A DNA stretch of 10,175 nucleotides. It comes from JBEKEX01 sp050013615. Lineage in GTDB: Bacteria > Chloroflexota > Anaerolineae > Anaerolineales > Anaerolineaceae. Below the pieces are notes generated by a model, which did no database searches, was not told the DNA's origin, and saw only the letters and a program-made list of their open reading frames with translations. Every line of letters begins with the position of its first letter. Position 1 is the stretch's first letter. Positions 1 through 6,591 of the stretch are shown in pieces. The position numbers were made by a program, and so were the translations under genes. Location of the stretch: contig JBEKEX010000084.1 of the NCBI GenBank assembly GCA_050013615.1, positions 1 to 10,175 of the forward strand. Reading direction: 5' to 3'.

Positions 1-1
1 T

Positions 2-97
2 TACGACGCCGAGCGTAACCCCGACGACTTCTGGAAGGAGTACGAACGCGAGGGGTTCGACGCGCCGGAAGAGGACGATACCGTTATCCGGCAGTGA
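2..97 (+). CDS. C-terminal tail of an unidentified protein (partial)
   Basis: An open frame enters from the left edge and ends at a TGA at 95-97. The 31 visible residues are strongly acidic and aromatic (a DDFWKEYEREGF stretch, then PEEDD) and end in TVIRQ. The composition looks like a real soluble protein tail, and the other two forward frames look less like protein. It is too short to assign to a family. It is not recognisable as the membrane N-terminus of CdaA, which would be the expected sequence here. It could be a genuine upstream neighbour, or foreign sequence joined to cdaA by a rearrangement or an assembly error. Confidence 0.4.
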   Translation, partial: YDAERNPDDFWKEYEREGFDAPEEDDTVIRQ

Positions 98-124
98 TCT
101 GTAGATTCCAATAGTGGACCCCTT

Positions 125-141
125 CCGGGATTATTTCCCGG
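125..141. repeat. Perfect 6-bp inverted repeat at the edge of truncated cdaA
   Basis: CCGGGA (125-130) and TCCCGG (136-141) form a perfect 6-bp stem around a TTATT loop. No T-run follows, so it is not a convincing terminator. It lies just before the point (about 145) where CdaA homology becomes recognisable, and may mark a junction or simply be chance. Confidence 0.5.
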
Positions 142-144
142 ATA

Positions 145-528
145 GTGTTGCTGCAAATTTTCTATCCCAACACCCCTTTGCACGATGGTGCAGTCATCAT
201 CGCCAACAACCTGATCGTGGCAGCCGCCTGCGTTATGCCGCTATCTTCAAGCGGTATCTTGAACCGATCTCCTGAACGGCAAATGGGTTTGCGGCACCGC
301 GCTGCTCTGGGCATCTCCGAGGCCAGTGATGCGATCGCAGTGGTCGTCTCTGAGGAGACCGGTTCGATCTCCATCGCGCACGACGGCCACATCATCCGTC
401 GGCTGGATAGTGAACGCCTGGAAAATGTCCTGGTGGCGTTCTTCGGACCCGGCGAACCGACCGGGCGTTTTGACTTCTTCGGACGCATCCATCGCTGGTT
501 TGACGGCTCACACCACGCAGAGGATTGA
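145..528 (+). CDS. cdaA: Diadenylate cyclase CdaA, C-terminal part of the DAC domain only
   Basis: CdaA (DisA_N/DAC family) condenses two ATP into cyclic di-AMP at the membrane. The visible 127 residues carry the core DAC signatures: PNTPLHDGA at residues 8-16 with the catalytic DGA, RHRAALG at 50-56, and SEETG at 69-73. These match the second half of a normal CdaA of roughly 270 residues. The three N-terminal membrane helices and the first part of the cyclase domain are absent. An in-frame TAG lies at 112-114, and the 115-144 stretch shows no clear CdaA homology. GTG at 145 is only the first possible start after that stop; it has no ribosome binding site, so the true start is unknown. The stop (TGA 526-528) overlaps or closely abuts the cdaR start, as usual for cdaA-cdaR pairs. 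The gene may be a 5'-deleted pseudogene, a frameshifted gene, or an intact gene broken by misassembly. Confidence 0.85.
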   Translation: MLLQIFYPNTPLHDGAVIIANNLIVAAACVMPLSSSGILNRSPERQMGLRHRAALGISEASDAIAVVVSEETGSISIAHDGHIIRRLDSERLENVLVAFFGPGEPTGRFDFFGRIHRWFDGSHHAED

Positions 529-530
529 TG

Positions 531-1784
531 ATGAATCTACTGCGCCGCTTTCTCAAAAATTTACCTACGCTCTTAACAGCATTTGTGCTGGCTTTGATGG
601 TGTGGATCATAGCAGTCTCCTCCACCGACCCGGTGGTAGTGCAAGCTGTTCCTACGTCCATCCCCATCCAGGTCATTGGGAAAGACTCCACATTATTGGT
701 GACCAACTCCATTCCGACTGACTTGACACTGACGCTCAGTGCACCTCGCTCGGTTTGGAGCCAACTCACCAATTCACCCAACCTGGTACGGGCTTTTATC
801 GACCTTTCCGGGTTGGAAGCCGGGCAGCATGAGGTGCCTGTCCAGGTACAGGTGGGAATCACCCCGGTACGGGTCAAGTCTTATACACCTCAAACGGCAA
901 CCGTGGTGCTGCAACAGTTTGCCAGCCAGGCATTCATCATCAAAGTGGCACAGACGGGCACCCAACCGGTCGGTTTCCAACTGTCTGATCCAGTACTGGA
1001 TCCAACGACTGCCACGGTCAGCGGTCCTGCACCACAAGTCGATCAAGTGAGTGAAGTCCGGGCAACCATCGACGTGGGGGGCATCATGCAAGATACCACC
1101 CAGACGGTCACACTGCAGGCACTGGATGCTTCCGGCAAAATCGTCAGCGGCGTCTCGCTTACTCCACAGCAGGTATCAGTCACCCTGCCGGTCACCCGCA
1201 TGCCGGGTTATCGCGTGGTGGTGGTCAGCGTGGTGGTCAGCGGGCAGGTCGCAGATGGCTATCGCCTATCCGGCATCACCGTCAACCCGCCGGTGGTCAC
1301 GCTGCATTCTGACCAGGCCAGCCTGGTGGATGCCCTTCCCGGCTTCATCCAGACCCAAACGTTGAATGTCAATAATGCCAATCAAAACATCGACGCTTCG
1401 CTTTCGCTCAGCCTGCCGGAAGGGGTCACCGTCGAAGGCTCTAACACAGTGCAGGTGCATGTGGGCGTTGTTGCCCTGGTAGGCAGCTTGACCATGTCGC
1501 AGGTACCGGTGGAGACGGTGGGTCTGGATCCCGGCTTGCAGGCACTAATGTCGCCACAGGCTGTGGACGTGATCCTTTCCGGATCCACACCGCAGCTTAA
1601 CCAATTGACACGCTCGATGGTCACCGTGACCCTTGATCTAAGTGGCCTCGGCCCCGGCGTGTATCAAAAGGAACCAAAGATAGCTATCAGCATTCCGGGA
1701 TTGAACGTGGATACGGTTTTACCCGCCACGGTGGAAGTGACCATATCTGAAGCTCCAACTTTAACTCCCACTCCCGTGAGGTAA
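531..1784 (+). CDS. cdaR: CdaR/YbbR-domain regulator of the diadenylate cyclase
   Basis: A membrane-anchored extracytoplasmic protein that partners and modulates CdaA. From ATG 531 it is 417 residues. A short basic N-terminus (MNLLRRF) leads into one hydrophobic helix at about 11-29. Four YbbR-type beta repeats follow, roughly at 43-128, 133-220, 224-313 and 316-405. They are recognisable by recurring blocks such as DPTTATVSGPAPQVDQ and NPPVVTLHSDQASLVD. The tail is Thr/Pro rich (LTPTPVR). Two ATGs lie side by side at 528 and 531. The 528 start overlaps the cdaA stop by one base, but AGAGGA at 519-524 is better spaced for 531. Close linkage to cdaA supports the functional pairing. The gene itself looks intact although its partner is truncated here. 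Confidence 0.9.
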   Translation: MNLLRRFLKNLPTLLTAFVLALMVWIIAVSSTDPVVVQAVPTSIPIQVIGKDSTLLVTNSIPTDLTLTLSAPRSVWSQLTNSPNLVRAFIDLSGLEAGQHEVPVQVQVGITPVRVKSYTPQTATVVLQQFASQAFIIKVAQTGTQPVGFQLSDPVLDPTTATVSGPAPQVDQVSEVRATIDVGGIMQDTTQTVTLQALDASGKIVSGVSLTPQQVSVTLPVTRMPGYRVVVVSVVVSGQVADGYRLSGITVNPPVVTLHSDQASLVDALPGFIQTQTLNVNNANQNIDASLSLSLPEGVTVEGSNTVQVHVGVVALVGSLTMSQVPVETVGLDPGLQALMSPQAVDVILSGSTPQLNQLTRSMVTVTLDLSGLGPGVYQKEPKIAISIPGLNVDTVLPATVEVTISEAPTLTPTPVR

Positions 1785-1785
1785 C

Positions 1786-3147
1786 ATGTCAAAACCCGTA
1801 GTAGCCCTGGTCGGAAGACCAAACGTTGGCAAGAGCACTTTGTTCAACCGCCTTGCCGGTGAACAATTAGCCATTGTGGATGACACTCCCGGCACCACCC
1901 GTGACCGCCTGTTCGCGCAGAGCGAGTGGAATGGTGTGGAATTCGATATGATCGATACCGGAGGTATCGATCCCACTTCAGGTGGAAAGGAACCGCTTTC
2001 CATCGGCTCGGCTGAATACATCCAACAGATCCGCAGCCAGGCCCTGCTGGCCATCCAGGAAGCGGACGTGGTGTTGTTCCTCGTGGATGCTGCGAGCGGC
2101 ATCACACCGGCCGACCAGGAAGTGGCCCAATTGCTCCGGCGCAACCAAACGACGCGTGACGGCAAACCCTGGCCACCGGTGCTGTTGGTGGCCAACAAAG
2201 CCGATAACGATTCGCTACGCAACCAGGCCGCTGATTTTTATGCTCTGGGTATGGGAACCCCTTACTCCATTTCAGCATTGCATGGGCTGGATACCGGCGA
2301 CCTTTTGGATGTGCTGGTCGAATCATTCCCGCCTCAAGTGGCTGAAGAGGAAGACAATTCGGTCAAAATTGCCATCGTTGGAAAACCCAACGTGGGCAAA
2401 TCCAGCTTGCTCAACCGCCTCGTTGGCGAAGAGCGCGCCATCGTCAGCCCGATTGCGGGGACCACACGGGATGCGACCGACACCAAGATCCAGGTCGGCG
2501 ACATCCCGGTCACGTTGATCGACACGGCCGGTATCCGCCGGCGCGGCAAGATCATCCCAGGCGTAGAGAGATATAGCGTGATGCGCTCGCTGCGCGCCAT
2601 CGAACGCGCCGATGTGGCGCTTTTGATGGTCGACGCCGTGGACGGCATCAGTGCCCAAGACACCCACATCGCCGGGTTCGTCTTGGACGCCTGGAAGAGC
2701 GTGGTGGTGGTGGTGAACAAATGGGATGCGATCGAAAAGACCAATGACTCGATGCAGCAATATACCGAACATCTGCGCCACGAATTAAACTTCATGGATT
2801 ACGTGCCTATTGTGTTCATTTCTGCCAAGACCGGGCAGCGCGTCGACCAGGTGATGCCCGAAGCGTTGCGTGTCCAGGAAGAGCGGTTGGCGCGCGTGAC
2901 TACCAGCGCTTTCAACCATATCATCCAACACGCACAAGACTTGCACGTGTCAGCTTTCCGCACCGGGCAATCGCTGCGCATGTATTACGGCACCCAGGTC
3001 CGTTCGGACCCGCCGACGTTCATGATCTACGTGAACAACCCCAAGCTGGTGCATTTCTCGTACCAGCGGTTTGTCGAAAACCAGATCCGCAAGGAATTCC
3101 CATTCTCCGGCACTCCCATCCATTTGGTATGGAAGGCACACCGGTAG
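1786..3147 (+). CDS. der: Ribosome assembly GTPase Der (EngA)
   Basis: Der is the tandem-GTPase factor needed for 50S subunit maturation; it acts in the cytosol on the ribosome. The 453 residues match the family's usual length. GTPase domain 1 shows the P-loop GRPNVGKST at 10-18, DTGG at 57-60 and NKAD at 137-140. Domain 2 shows GKPNVGKSS at 199-207, DTAG at 246-249 and NKWD at 311-314. The C-terminal KH-like domain has the family ending PPTFMIYVNNPK (409-420) and HFSYQRFVENQIR (423-435). ATG 1786 starts one base after the cdaR TAA, and GTGAGG inside the end of cdaR can serve as the ribosome binding site, so it is co-transcribed and probably translationally coupled with cdaR. All key residues are present and nothing is unusual in the protein. 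Confidence 0.98.
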   Translation: MSKPVVALVGRPNVGKSTLFNRLAGEQLAIVDDTPGTTRDRLFAQSEWNGVEFDMIDTGGIDPTSGGKEPLSIGSAEYIQQIRSQALLAIQEADVVLFLVDAASGITPADQEVAQLLRRNQTTRDGKPWPPVLLVANKADNDSLRNQAADFYALGMGTPYSISALHGLDTGDLLDVLVESFPPQVAEEEDNSVKIAIVGKPNVGKSSLLNRLVGEERAIVSPIAGTTRDATDTKIQVGDIPVTLIDTAGIRRRGKIIPGVERYSVMRSLRAIERADVALLMVDAVDGISAQDTHIAGFVLDAWKSVVVVVNKWDAIEKTNDSMQQYTEHLRHELNFMDYVPIVFISAKTGQRVDQVMPEALRVQEERLARVTTSAFNHIIQHAQDLHVSAFRTGQSLRMYYGTQVRSDPPTFMIYVNNPKLVHFSYQRFVENQIRKEFPFSGTPIHLVWKAHR

Positions 3148-3160
3148 GAAAACGTTCCCA

Positions 3161-3179
3161 CGCCAAGCCAACCTTGGCG
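3161..3179 (+). terminator. Short GC-rich hairpin after der (weak terminator candidate)
   Basis: CGCCAAG (3161-3167) and CTTGGCG (3173-3179) pair perfectly over 7 bp around a CCAAC loop, 14 bases after the der stop. What follows (AGCTTGATTTG) has no real U-tract, so termination would be weak at best. It sits just upstream of the lepB promoter and may separate the two transcription units or stabilise the 3' end of the cdaA-cdaR-der mRNA. Confidence 0.4.
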
Positions 3180-3182
3180 AGC

Positions 3183-3211
3183 TTGATTTGCCATCCATGC
3201 AGTCTTATAAT
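3183..3211 (+). promoter_or_regulatory. Sigma-70-type promoter for lepB
   Basis: TTGATT (3183-3188) and a perfect TATAAT (3206-3211) are separated by exactly 17 bases. This predicts a transcript start near 3218, about 16 bases before the lepB ATG. It is the best consensus match on the left side of the window and lies in the der-lepB gap, where a promoter is expected. Confidence 0.7.
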
Positions 3212-3233
3212 GTAGCCACGTTACAGGTCATTA

Positions 3234-3833
3234 ATGGAATCCACACCCCTTAACCAACCCGAATCTTCAGAGCCGGAAGCGAAATCTCAACCCAAGCCCA
3301 TCAGCCATAAGCAGTTGGTGATCGAATTCGTCCAAACCGTCCTTTTAGCAGTCATCTTGTATGCCCTCATCGATGCAGTAGTGGCACGGGTGCGGGTGGA
3401 GAACATCAGCATGGAGCCCACGTTGATGCCCGGCGAATTTCTACTGGTGAATAAGCTGGCCTATCATCTTGGGTCGTTGCAGCGCGGTGACATCATCGTT
3501 TTCCACTACCCGGGCGATCCCAGCCAGGACTATATTAAGCGAATCATCGGGCTGCCAGGCGACGACATTAAGGTACAAAGCGGCGAGGTCATGGTGAACG
3601 GCTTTGCACTAACGGAAACATATATTTCAGCGCCTCCTGAATACCAGGGTGAGTGGGTGGTTCCAACCGATTCGTTGTTTGTCCTGGGAGACAACCGCAA
3701 TTCATCTTCCGATTCACATTCCTGGGGTTACGTTCCGGAAAGCTTCGTCATCGGTAGGGCGATCTTCATTTACTGGCCTTTTAACGCGGCCAAATCACTT
3801 TACAGACCTGTAATTTTCAGTGCAGTGCCATAG
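3234..3833 (+). CDS. lepB: Signal peptidase I
   Basis: This membrane-bound serine protease cleaves signal peptides from secreted proteins on the outer face of the cytoplasmic membrane. The 199 residues fit the short bacterial S26A type. A hydrophilic N-terminus of about 28 residues is followed by one membrane helix at about 29-49. Box B, SMEPTLMPGE at 59-68, holds the nucleophile Ser59. Box D, DYIKRIIGLPGD at 99-110, holds the general base Lys102. Box E, GDNRNSSSDSHSWG, is at 152-165. The ATG at 3234 has a modest AGG six bases upstream and lies just downstream of a near-consensus promoter, giving a very short leader. It is likely transcribed together with the small gene that follows 18 bases later. 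Catalytic residues are complete, so it is expected to be active. Confidence 0.96.
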   Translation: MESTPLNQPESSEPEAKSQPKPISHKQLVIEFVQTVLLAVILYALIDAVVARVRVENISMEPTLMPGEFLLVNKLAYHLGSLQRGDIIVFHYPGDPSQDYIKRIIGLPGDDIKVQSGEVMVNGFALTETYISAPPEYQGEWVVPTDSLFVLGDNRNSSSDSHSWGYVPESFVIGRAIFIYWPFNAAKSLYRPVIFSAVP

Positions 3834-3839
3834 AAAATG

Positions 3840-3848
3840 TGATATATT
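3840..3848 (+). promoter_or_regulatory. Possible extended -10 element before the zinc-finger gene
   Basis: TG at 3840-3841, one base, then TATATT (3843-3848) forms an extended -10 motif. No good -35 is found 17 bases upstream. The predicted start point (about 3855) falls on or beside the two tandem ATGs of the next gene, which lacks a Shine-Dalgarno sequence. A leaderless transcript is therefore possible, but chance is not excluded. Confidence 0.35.
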
Positions 3849-3851
3849 AAC

Positions 3852-4184
3852 ATGATGACAGAGAAAATATTGCAACAGCATCCGGCCAATGACGAAGGTG
3901 CTCCAAAAGAGCAGGTACGCCCCTGCAGCGAGTGCCAGGCCGGGCAGATGCATCTGCGTTCCGTAACTTACCTGACTTATATCGGTGACGAGCTGATCTC
4001 GGTCCCTGATTTTCCCGCTTGGGTGTGCGATGTGTGTGGGCGTTGCGATTATGATGAGAGCGCCCTGAACCAATTGTCGTTGATCCTCAGTCCCAATGCC
4101 GGGAGGGCTCCTGTCCGCCGCCGGTCACTGCAGAGAAAGTCGGTGCCTCACGGCAAGAACACACAGGTTGGAAAGGCTGAATGA
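3852..4184 (+). CDS. Small YgiT-type zinc-finger protein
   Basis: A 110-residue protein with two CxxC pairs, Cys25/Cys28 (PCSEC) and Cys59/Cys62 (VCDVC), plus an extra Cys65. The spacing and the intervening beta-rich segment, including the block FPAWVCDVCGRCDYD, match the YgiT-type zinc-binding domain that forms the N-terminal half of MqsA-type antitoxins. The MqsA C-terminal helix-turn-helix is missing. In its place is a short basic tail (PVRRRSLQRK), which could bind nucleic acid, though that is only inferred. No MqsR-like or other toxin gene is adjacent: lepB lies 18 bases upstream and a terminator downstream. The start is either ATG 3852 or the next ATG at 3855; neither has a ribosome binding site. 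The fold assignment is fairly firm and the cellular role is unknown. Confidence 0.8.
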   Translation: MMTEKILQQHPANDEGAPKEQVRPCSECQAGQMHLRSVTYLTYIGDELISVPDFPAWVCDVCGRCDYDESALNQLSLILSPNAGRAPVRRRSLQRKSVPHGKNTQVGKAE

Positions 4185-4225
4185 GCCAAACCATTCCTTA
4201 GTGGCTTACATTAAGTGATCGATAA

Positions 4226-4265
4226 CAAATTCCCGAAGATGATCGCTTCGGGAATTTGCTTTTCT
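4226..4265 (+). terminator. Strong intrinsic terminator after the lepB unit
   Basis: A perfect 13-bp stem pairs 4226-4238 with 4246-4258 around a 7-base loop, and is followed by CTTTTCTT. It lies 41 bases after the zinc-finger gene's stop and between two converging genes. The T-tract favours + strand termination. Read on the - strand the hairpin is the same but is followed only by TTATC, so it would work poorly for the kinase gene. Confidence 0.9.
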
Positions 4266-4296
4266 TCAGGAGTTATCCGGCAACAATGCTTGAGAC

Positions 4297-6351
4297 TTAT
4301 GGGACTGGCTGCCATGCCGGTTGTTCATCGGTGTAGGGGTCGTTGGTCAGGTCGAAACGCTTATTGCCCTGGGAGTTCATGACATAGATATCAGGTTTGC
4401 CGCTTTCATCGGAGGTAAAAGCGATCCATTGTGAATCGGGTGACCAGGTGGGTTCATAGTCGGAATCATGGGGGTGTTGAGAATCGACATTGGATAGTGA
4501 GGTGATCCGGTTCCCGCGGTCCTGAAAACGGGCCAGATAAATCCGCCGCATGGAGCCTTCCAGCTTGGTGTAAGCAATATAAGCGCCGTCAGGTGACCAG
4601 GCCGGATCGGCGACGTCACCCAACCTACCCAGCAACTCGATCGTATCGAATTGATGAGGCGCTCCAAATCCATCGCTGCGATAGCGCAGAAAGAGTACTT
4701 CATGGCCGCTTTCTTTGACGACGTAAGCCAGGTATTGCGAATCCGGTGACCATGCAGGCGACATTTCTTGCAATGTTGTGCTGTACCGGGTCACCTGACT
4801 ACCGTCCGCATTCATCACATACAAACGCGTCACATTAACATCGATTGCACCTTGGTTAGCAAAGGCAATGGCCTGTCCGTCCGGTGACCAGGCAGGATCG
4901 GTATCATCACCGGGGTACTTTGAGAGATCGAGCGCTCCCAAACTGAGGTTAGTGAGATCGAGCAGCCAGATGTCGAGCTTGGTATCGGCCCCGCCGCTGT
5001 TGGCAACGTACAGCAGTTTCTTGCCGTCCGGTGACCAGGCTGGTTGGGATTTATCGACCGGATCGGTGGTCAATTGTTTGTCACTGACCACGTAGACCTC
5101 ACCTTGATCATTCAATGCGACGGTCATCAGCCAGAGCTGCATCGTTTTGCCGCCGCCTTTATCGCTGACGTAGGCGATCTCGCCACCCTTGCCAAGCGCT
5201 TGCGGCGTGTTGACAGCGGTTGGCTCGACCGTTTGGACCGGAATTACTGCAGCCTCTTGAGACGGTGTGCCATCCGGTACCATGGTAGTTGTGGTTGGCA
5301 GAGCGGGTGGAGCAATCGCCGTGGGTGGTTGCACGCCGGAAAATGGCTTGAATAAATAAAATGCCGCTGCCAGCCCACCAAGGACGATCAGGGCGATCAC
5401 GGTACTCACCCACCATACCCGGCTGCCTGGACGATGGCCGGTTGTTCCCTTGGAAAGATCGGAGCGGATCGACTCTACAGTGGGCGTGCGTGTGCTGGCT
5501 ACCGGGTTGGCAGGACTGGTCTCGATGGAGATCGCCGGCGCTTTGAGGTTGGCCGGATTGGTCAACACCTTGATGAATTCCTCGATGCTGGGGAAACGCT
5601 CTTCAGGATGAAGCGACATGGCCTTTTCGATGGCCGCCTGGATGGGTGCCGGTATTTTCGGGTTCAGCAGGTTCATGGGCGTCAGCACGGCGGTGCCCAT
5701 GATGCGCTGCAGGCTGTCGACTGGGTGTTGATTGGTCAGCAAATGATAAAGGGTGGCCGCCAGTGCATATTGGTCGGTATATGTGCCGGTATGTGCGGCG
5801 CCATATTGTTCGGGCGGCGCATAGCCGGGGGTGAAGCCCGTCATGCCTGTGGTGGTGGCCTGGGAAGGGTCATTGCTCTTGGCAATGCCGAAATCCACCA
5901 GCATCACCTCGCCGCTTGGCATCAACTTGATGTTGCCGGGCTTGATGTCGCGATGCACCACCGGCGGATTCTGGTTGTGGAGATACACCAGGGCTGACCC
6001 GATCTGTTCAGCCCATAGGAGCACCATGTCCAACGGCTGGACGCCGGTTTCCTTGATGATGACGTTGAGATCGTCGCCGGGGATGTAATCCATCACCAGG
6101 TATTGAATTTCATTGATAATGAAGTAATCGGTGACTCTTGGCAGGTTGGGGTGGCGCAAGGTGGCCAGCAGGCGCGCTTCGCGCAGGAACAGATTGGAGC
6201 TTTGCGGTAAAGGATTGCGGTTGGCCTTGACCGCTACAACGTCTTCCAGGACAACATCGTGAGCCATATACACGGCTCCCATGCCACCCTGGCCCAGCTT
6301 GCGAATGATCTCGTACCGCTCTTTCAGTAGTGTCTTCGGTGCCAATTCCAT
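4297..6351 (-). CDS. Transmembrane Ser/Thr kinase with extracytoplasmic TolB-like beta-propeller
   Basis: A Hanks-type (PknB-like) kinase joined through one membrane helix to a sensor-like propeller; 684 residues from ATG at 6351. The kinase domain spans about 13-262: glycine loop GQGGMGAVY 20-28, Lys42 in VAVK, catalytic HRDIKPGN 133-140 with Asp135, DFG at 153-155, and APPEQ at 178-182. A Pro/Ser/Thr-rich juxtamembrane region follows, then a helix at about 313-333 and a Thr/Pro linker to about 388. WSPDG/S repeats occur at about 439, 488, 534, 585 and 636, with a closing PAWQP at the C-terminus, fitting a roughly six-bladed PD40-type propeller. The frame is open to 6465, but the product would gain an unrelated 38-residue extension, and the likely promoter lies inside that stretch, so 6351 is preferred. 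All kinase residues are present. The ligand and substrates are unknown. Confidence 0.93.
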   Translation of the reverse strand: MELAPKTLLKERYEIIRKLGQGGMGAVYMAHDVVLEDVVAVKANRNPLPQSSNLFLREARLLATLRHPNLPRVTDYFIINEIQYLVMDYIPGDDLNVIIKETGVQPLDMVLLWAEQIGSALVYLHNQNPPVVHRDIKPGNIKLMPSGEVMLVDFGIAKSNDPSQATTTGMTGFTPGYAPPEQYGAAHTGTYTDQYALAATLYHLLTNQHPVDSLQRIMGTAVLTPMNLLNPKIPAPIQAAIEKAMSLHPEERFPSIEEFIKVLTNPANLKAPAISIETSPANPVASTRTPTVESIRSDLSKGTTGHRPGSRVWWVSTVIALIVLGGLAAAFYLFKPFSGVQPPTAIAPPALPTTTTMVPDGTPSQEAAVIPVQTVEPTAVNTPQALGKGGEIAYVSDKGGGKTMQLWLMTVALNDQGEVYVVSDKQLTTDPVDKSQPAWSPDGKKLLYVANSGGADTKLDIWLLDLTNLSLGALDLSKYPGDDTDPAWSPDGQAIAFANQGAIDVNVTRLYVMNADGSQVTRYSTTLQEMSPAWSPDSQYLAYVVKESGHEVLFLRYRSDGFGAPHQFDTIELLGRLGDVADPAWSPDGAYIAYTKLEGSMRRIYLARFQDRGNRITSLSNVDSQHPHDSDYEPTWSPDSQWIAFTSDESGKPDIYVMNSQGNKRFDLTNDPYTDEQPAWQPVP
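4437..5043 (-). repeat. Five degenerate propeller-blade repeats visible at DNA level
   Basis: Copies of a GGTGACCAGGC-like word (+ strand) begin at 4437, 4590, 4743, 4881 and 5028, spaced 138-153 bases apart. On the coding strand each encodes the PAWSPDG/PAWSPDS/PTWSPDS turn of one propeller blade. The DNA between the words differs, so these are old intragenic duplications under protein-level constraint rather than a mobile or regulatory repeat. Confidence 0.85.
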
Positions 6352-6399
6352 AGCATTTATGTCTCCGCTGGTGTTCAGTAGAAATAATGTGCCGGTTCC

Positions 6400-6405
6400 A
6401 TTATA
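6400..6405 (-). promoter_or_regulatory. Candidate -10 box for the kinase gene
   Basis: Read on the - strand this is a perfect TATAAT, preceded directly by TG. The predicted transcript start, near 6393, gives a leader of about 42 bases before ATG 6351, with GGAG (6363-6366) as a loosely spaced ribosome binding site. No good -35 is visible, so this may be an activator-dependent or extended -10 promoter. It supports the downstream start codon. Confidence 0.45.
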
Positions 6406-6508
6406 CACATGAAAAACCGAAACCAGGAGTCCGGCGTGTCTGAATCTCCATATAGAAGACAACATTGAGATTAAAAATAGCCATGATGCAATTACTCTGC
6501 CTTCCGCT

Positions 6509-6538
6509 TTGACGGTAAAGGGCGGCCGGGATTATACT
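6509..6538 (+). promoter_or_regulatory. Sigma-70-type promoter for the pruA operon
   Basis: TTGACG (6509-6514) and TATACT (6533-6538) are separated by 18 bases, close to consensus at both boxes. The predicted start is near 6545, leaving a leader of about 47 bases that includes the AAGGAG ribosome binding site at 6577-6582. It points away from the kinase promoter in the same roughly 240-base gap. The rest of that gap (6406-6508) shows no gene and no clear operator. Confidence 0.7.
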
Positions 6539-6591
6539 ATCTAAGGCAGGATAGAAAAGAACTCATAAAAGTGAAAAAGGAGATGTTTAAA

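Noticed and set aside
3852..4184. A toxin-antitoxin module around the YgiT-type gene
   Set aside because: No second small gene lies on either side: lepB is 18 bases upstream and a terminator is 41 bases downstream. The module cannot be supported here.
4437..5043. Regular DNA words about 150 bases apart, considered as a repeat array or binding-site array
   Set aside because: Each word encodes the WSPDG turn of a propeller blade in frame, and the spacers differ in sequence and encode protein. It is neither CRISPR nor regulatory.
5434..5997. A 187-codon open frame on the + strand inside the kinase gene
   Set aside because: It is antisense to the conserved kinase domain (HRDIKPGN, DFG), has no ribosome binding site and no recognisable domain, and its Gly/Arg/His-rich composition is typical of shadow frames.
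6352..6465. A 38-residue N-terminal extension of the kinase starting at 6465
   Set aside because: It precedes the normal kinase N-terminus, has no homology, and overlaps the likely -10 box at 6400-6405.
6537..6554. CTATC/GATAG inverted repeat over the predicted pruA transcript start, considered as an operator
   Set aside because: Only 5 bp per arm with an 8-base spacer, and no second copy nearby. This is easily chance.
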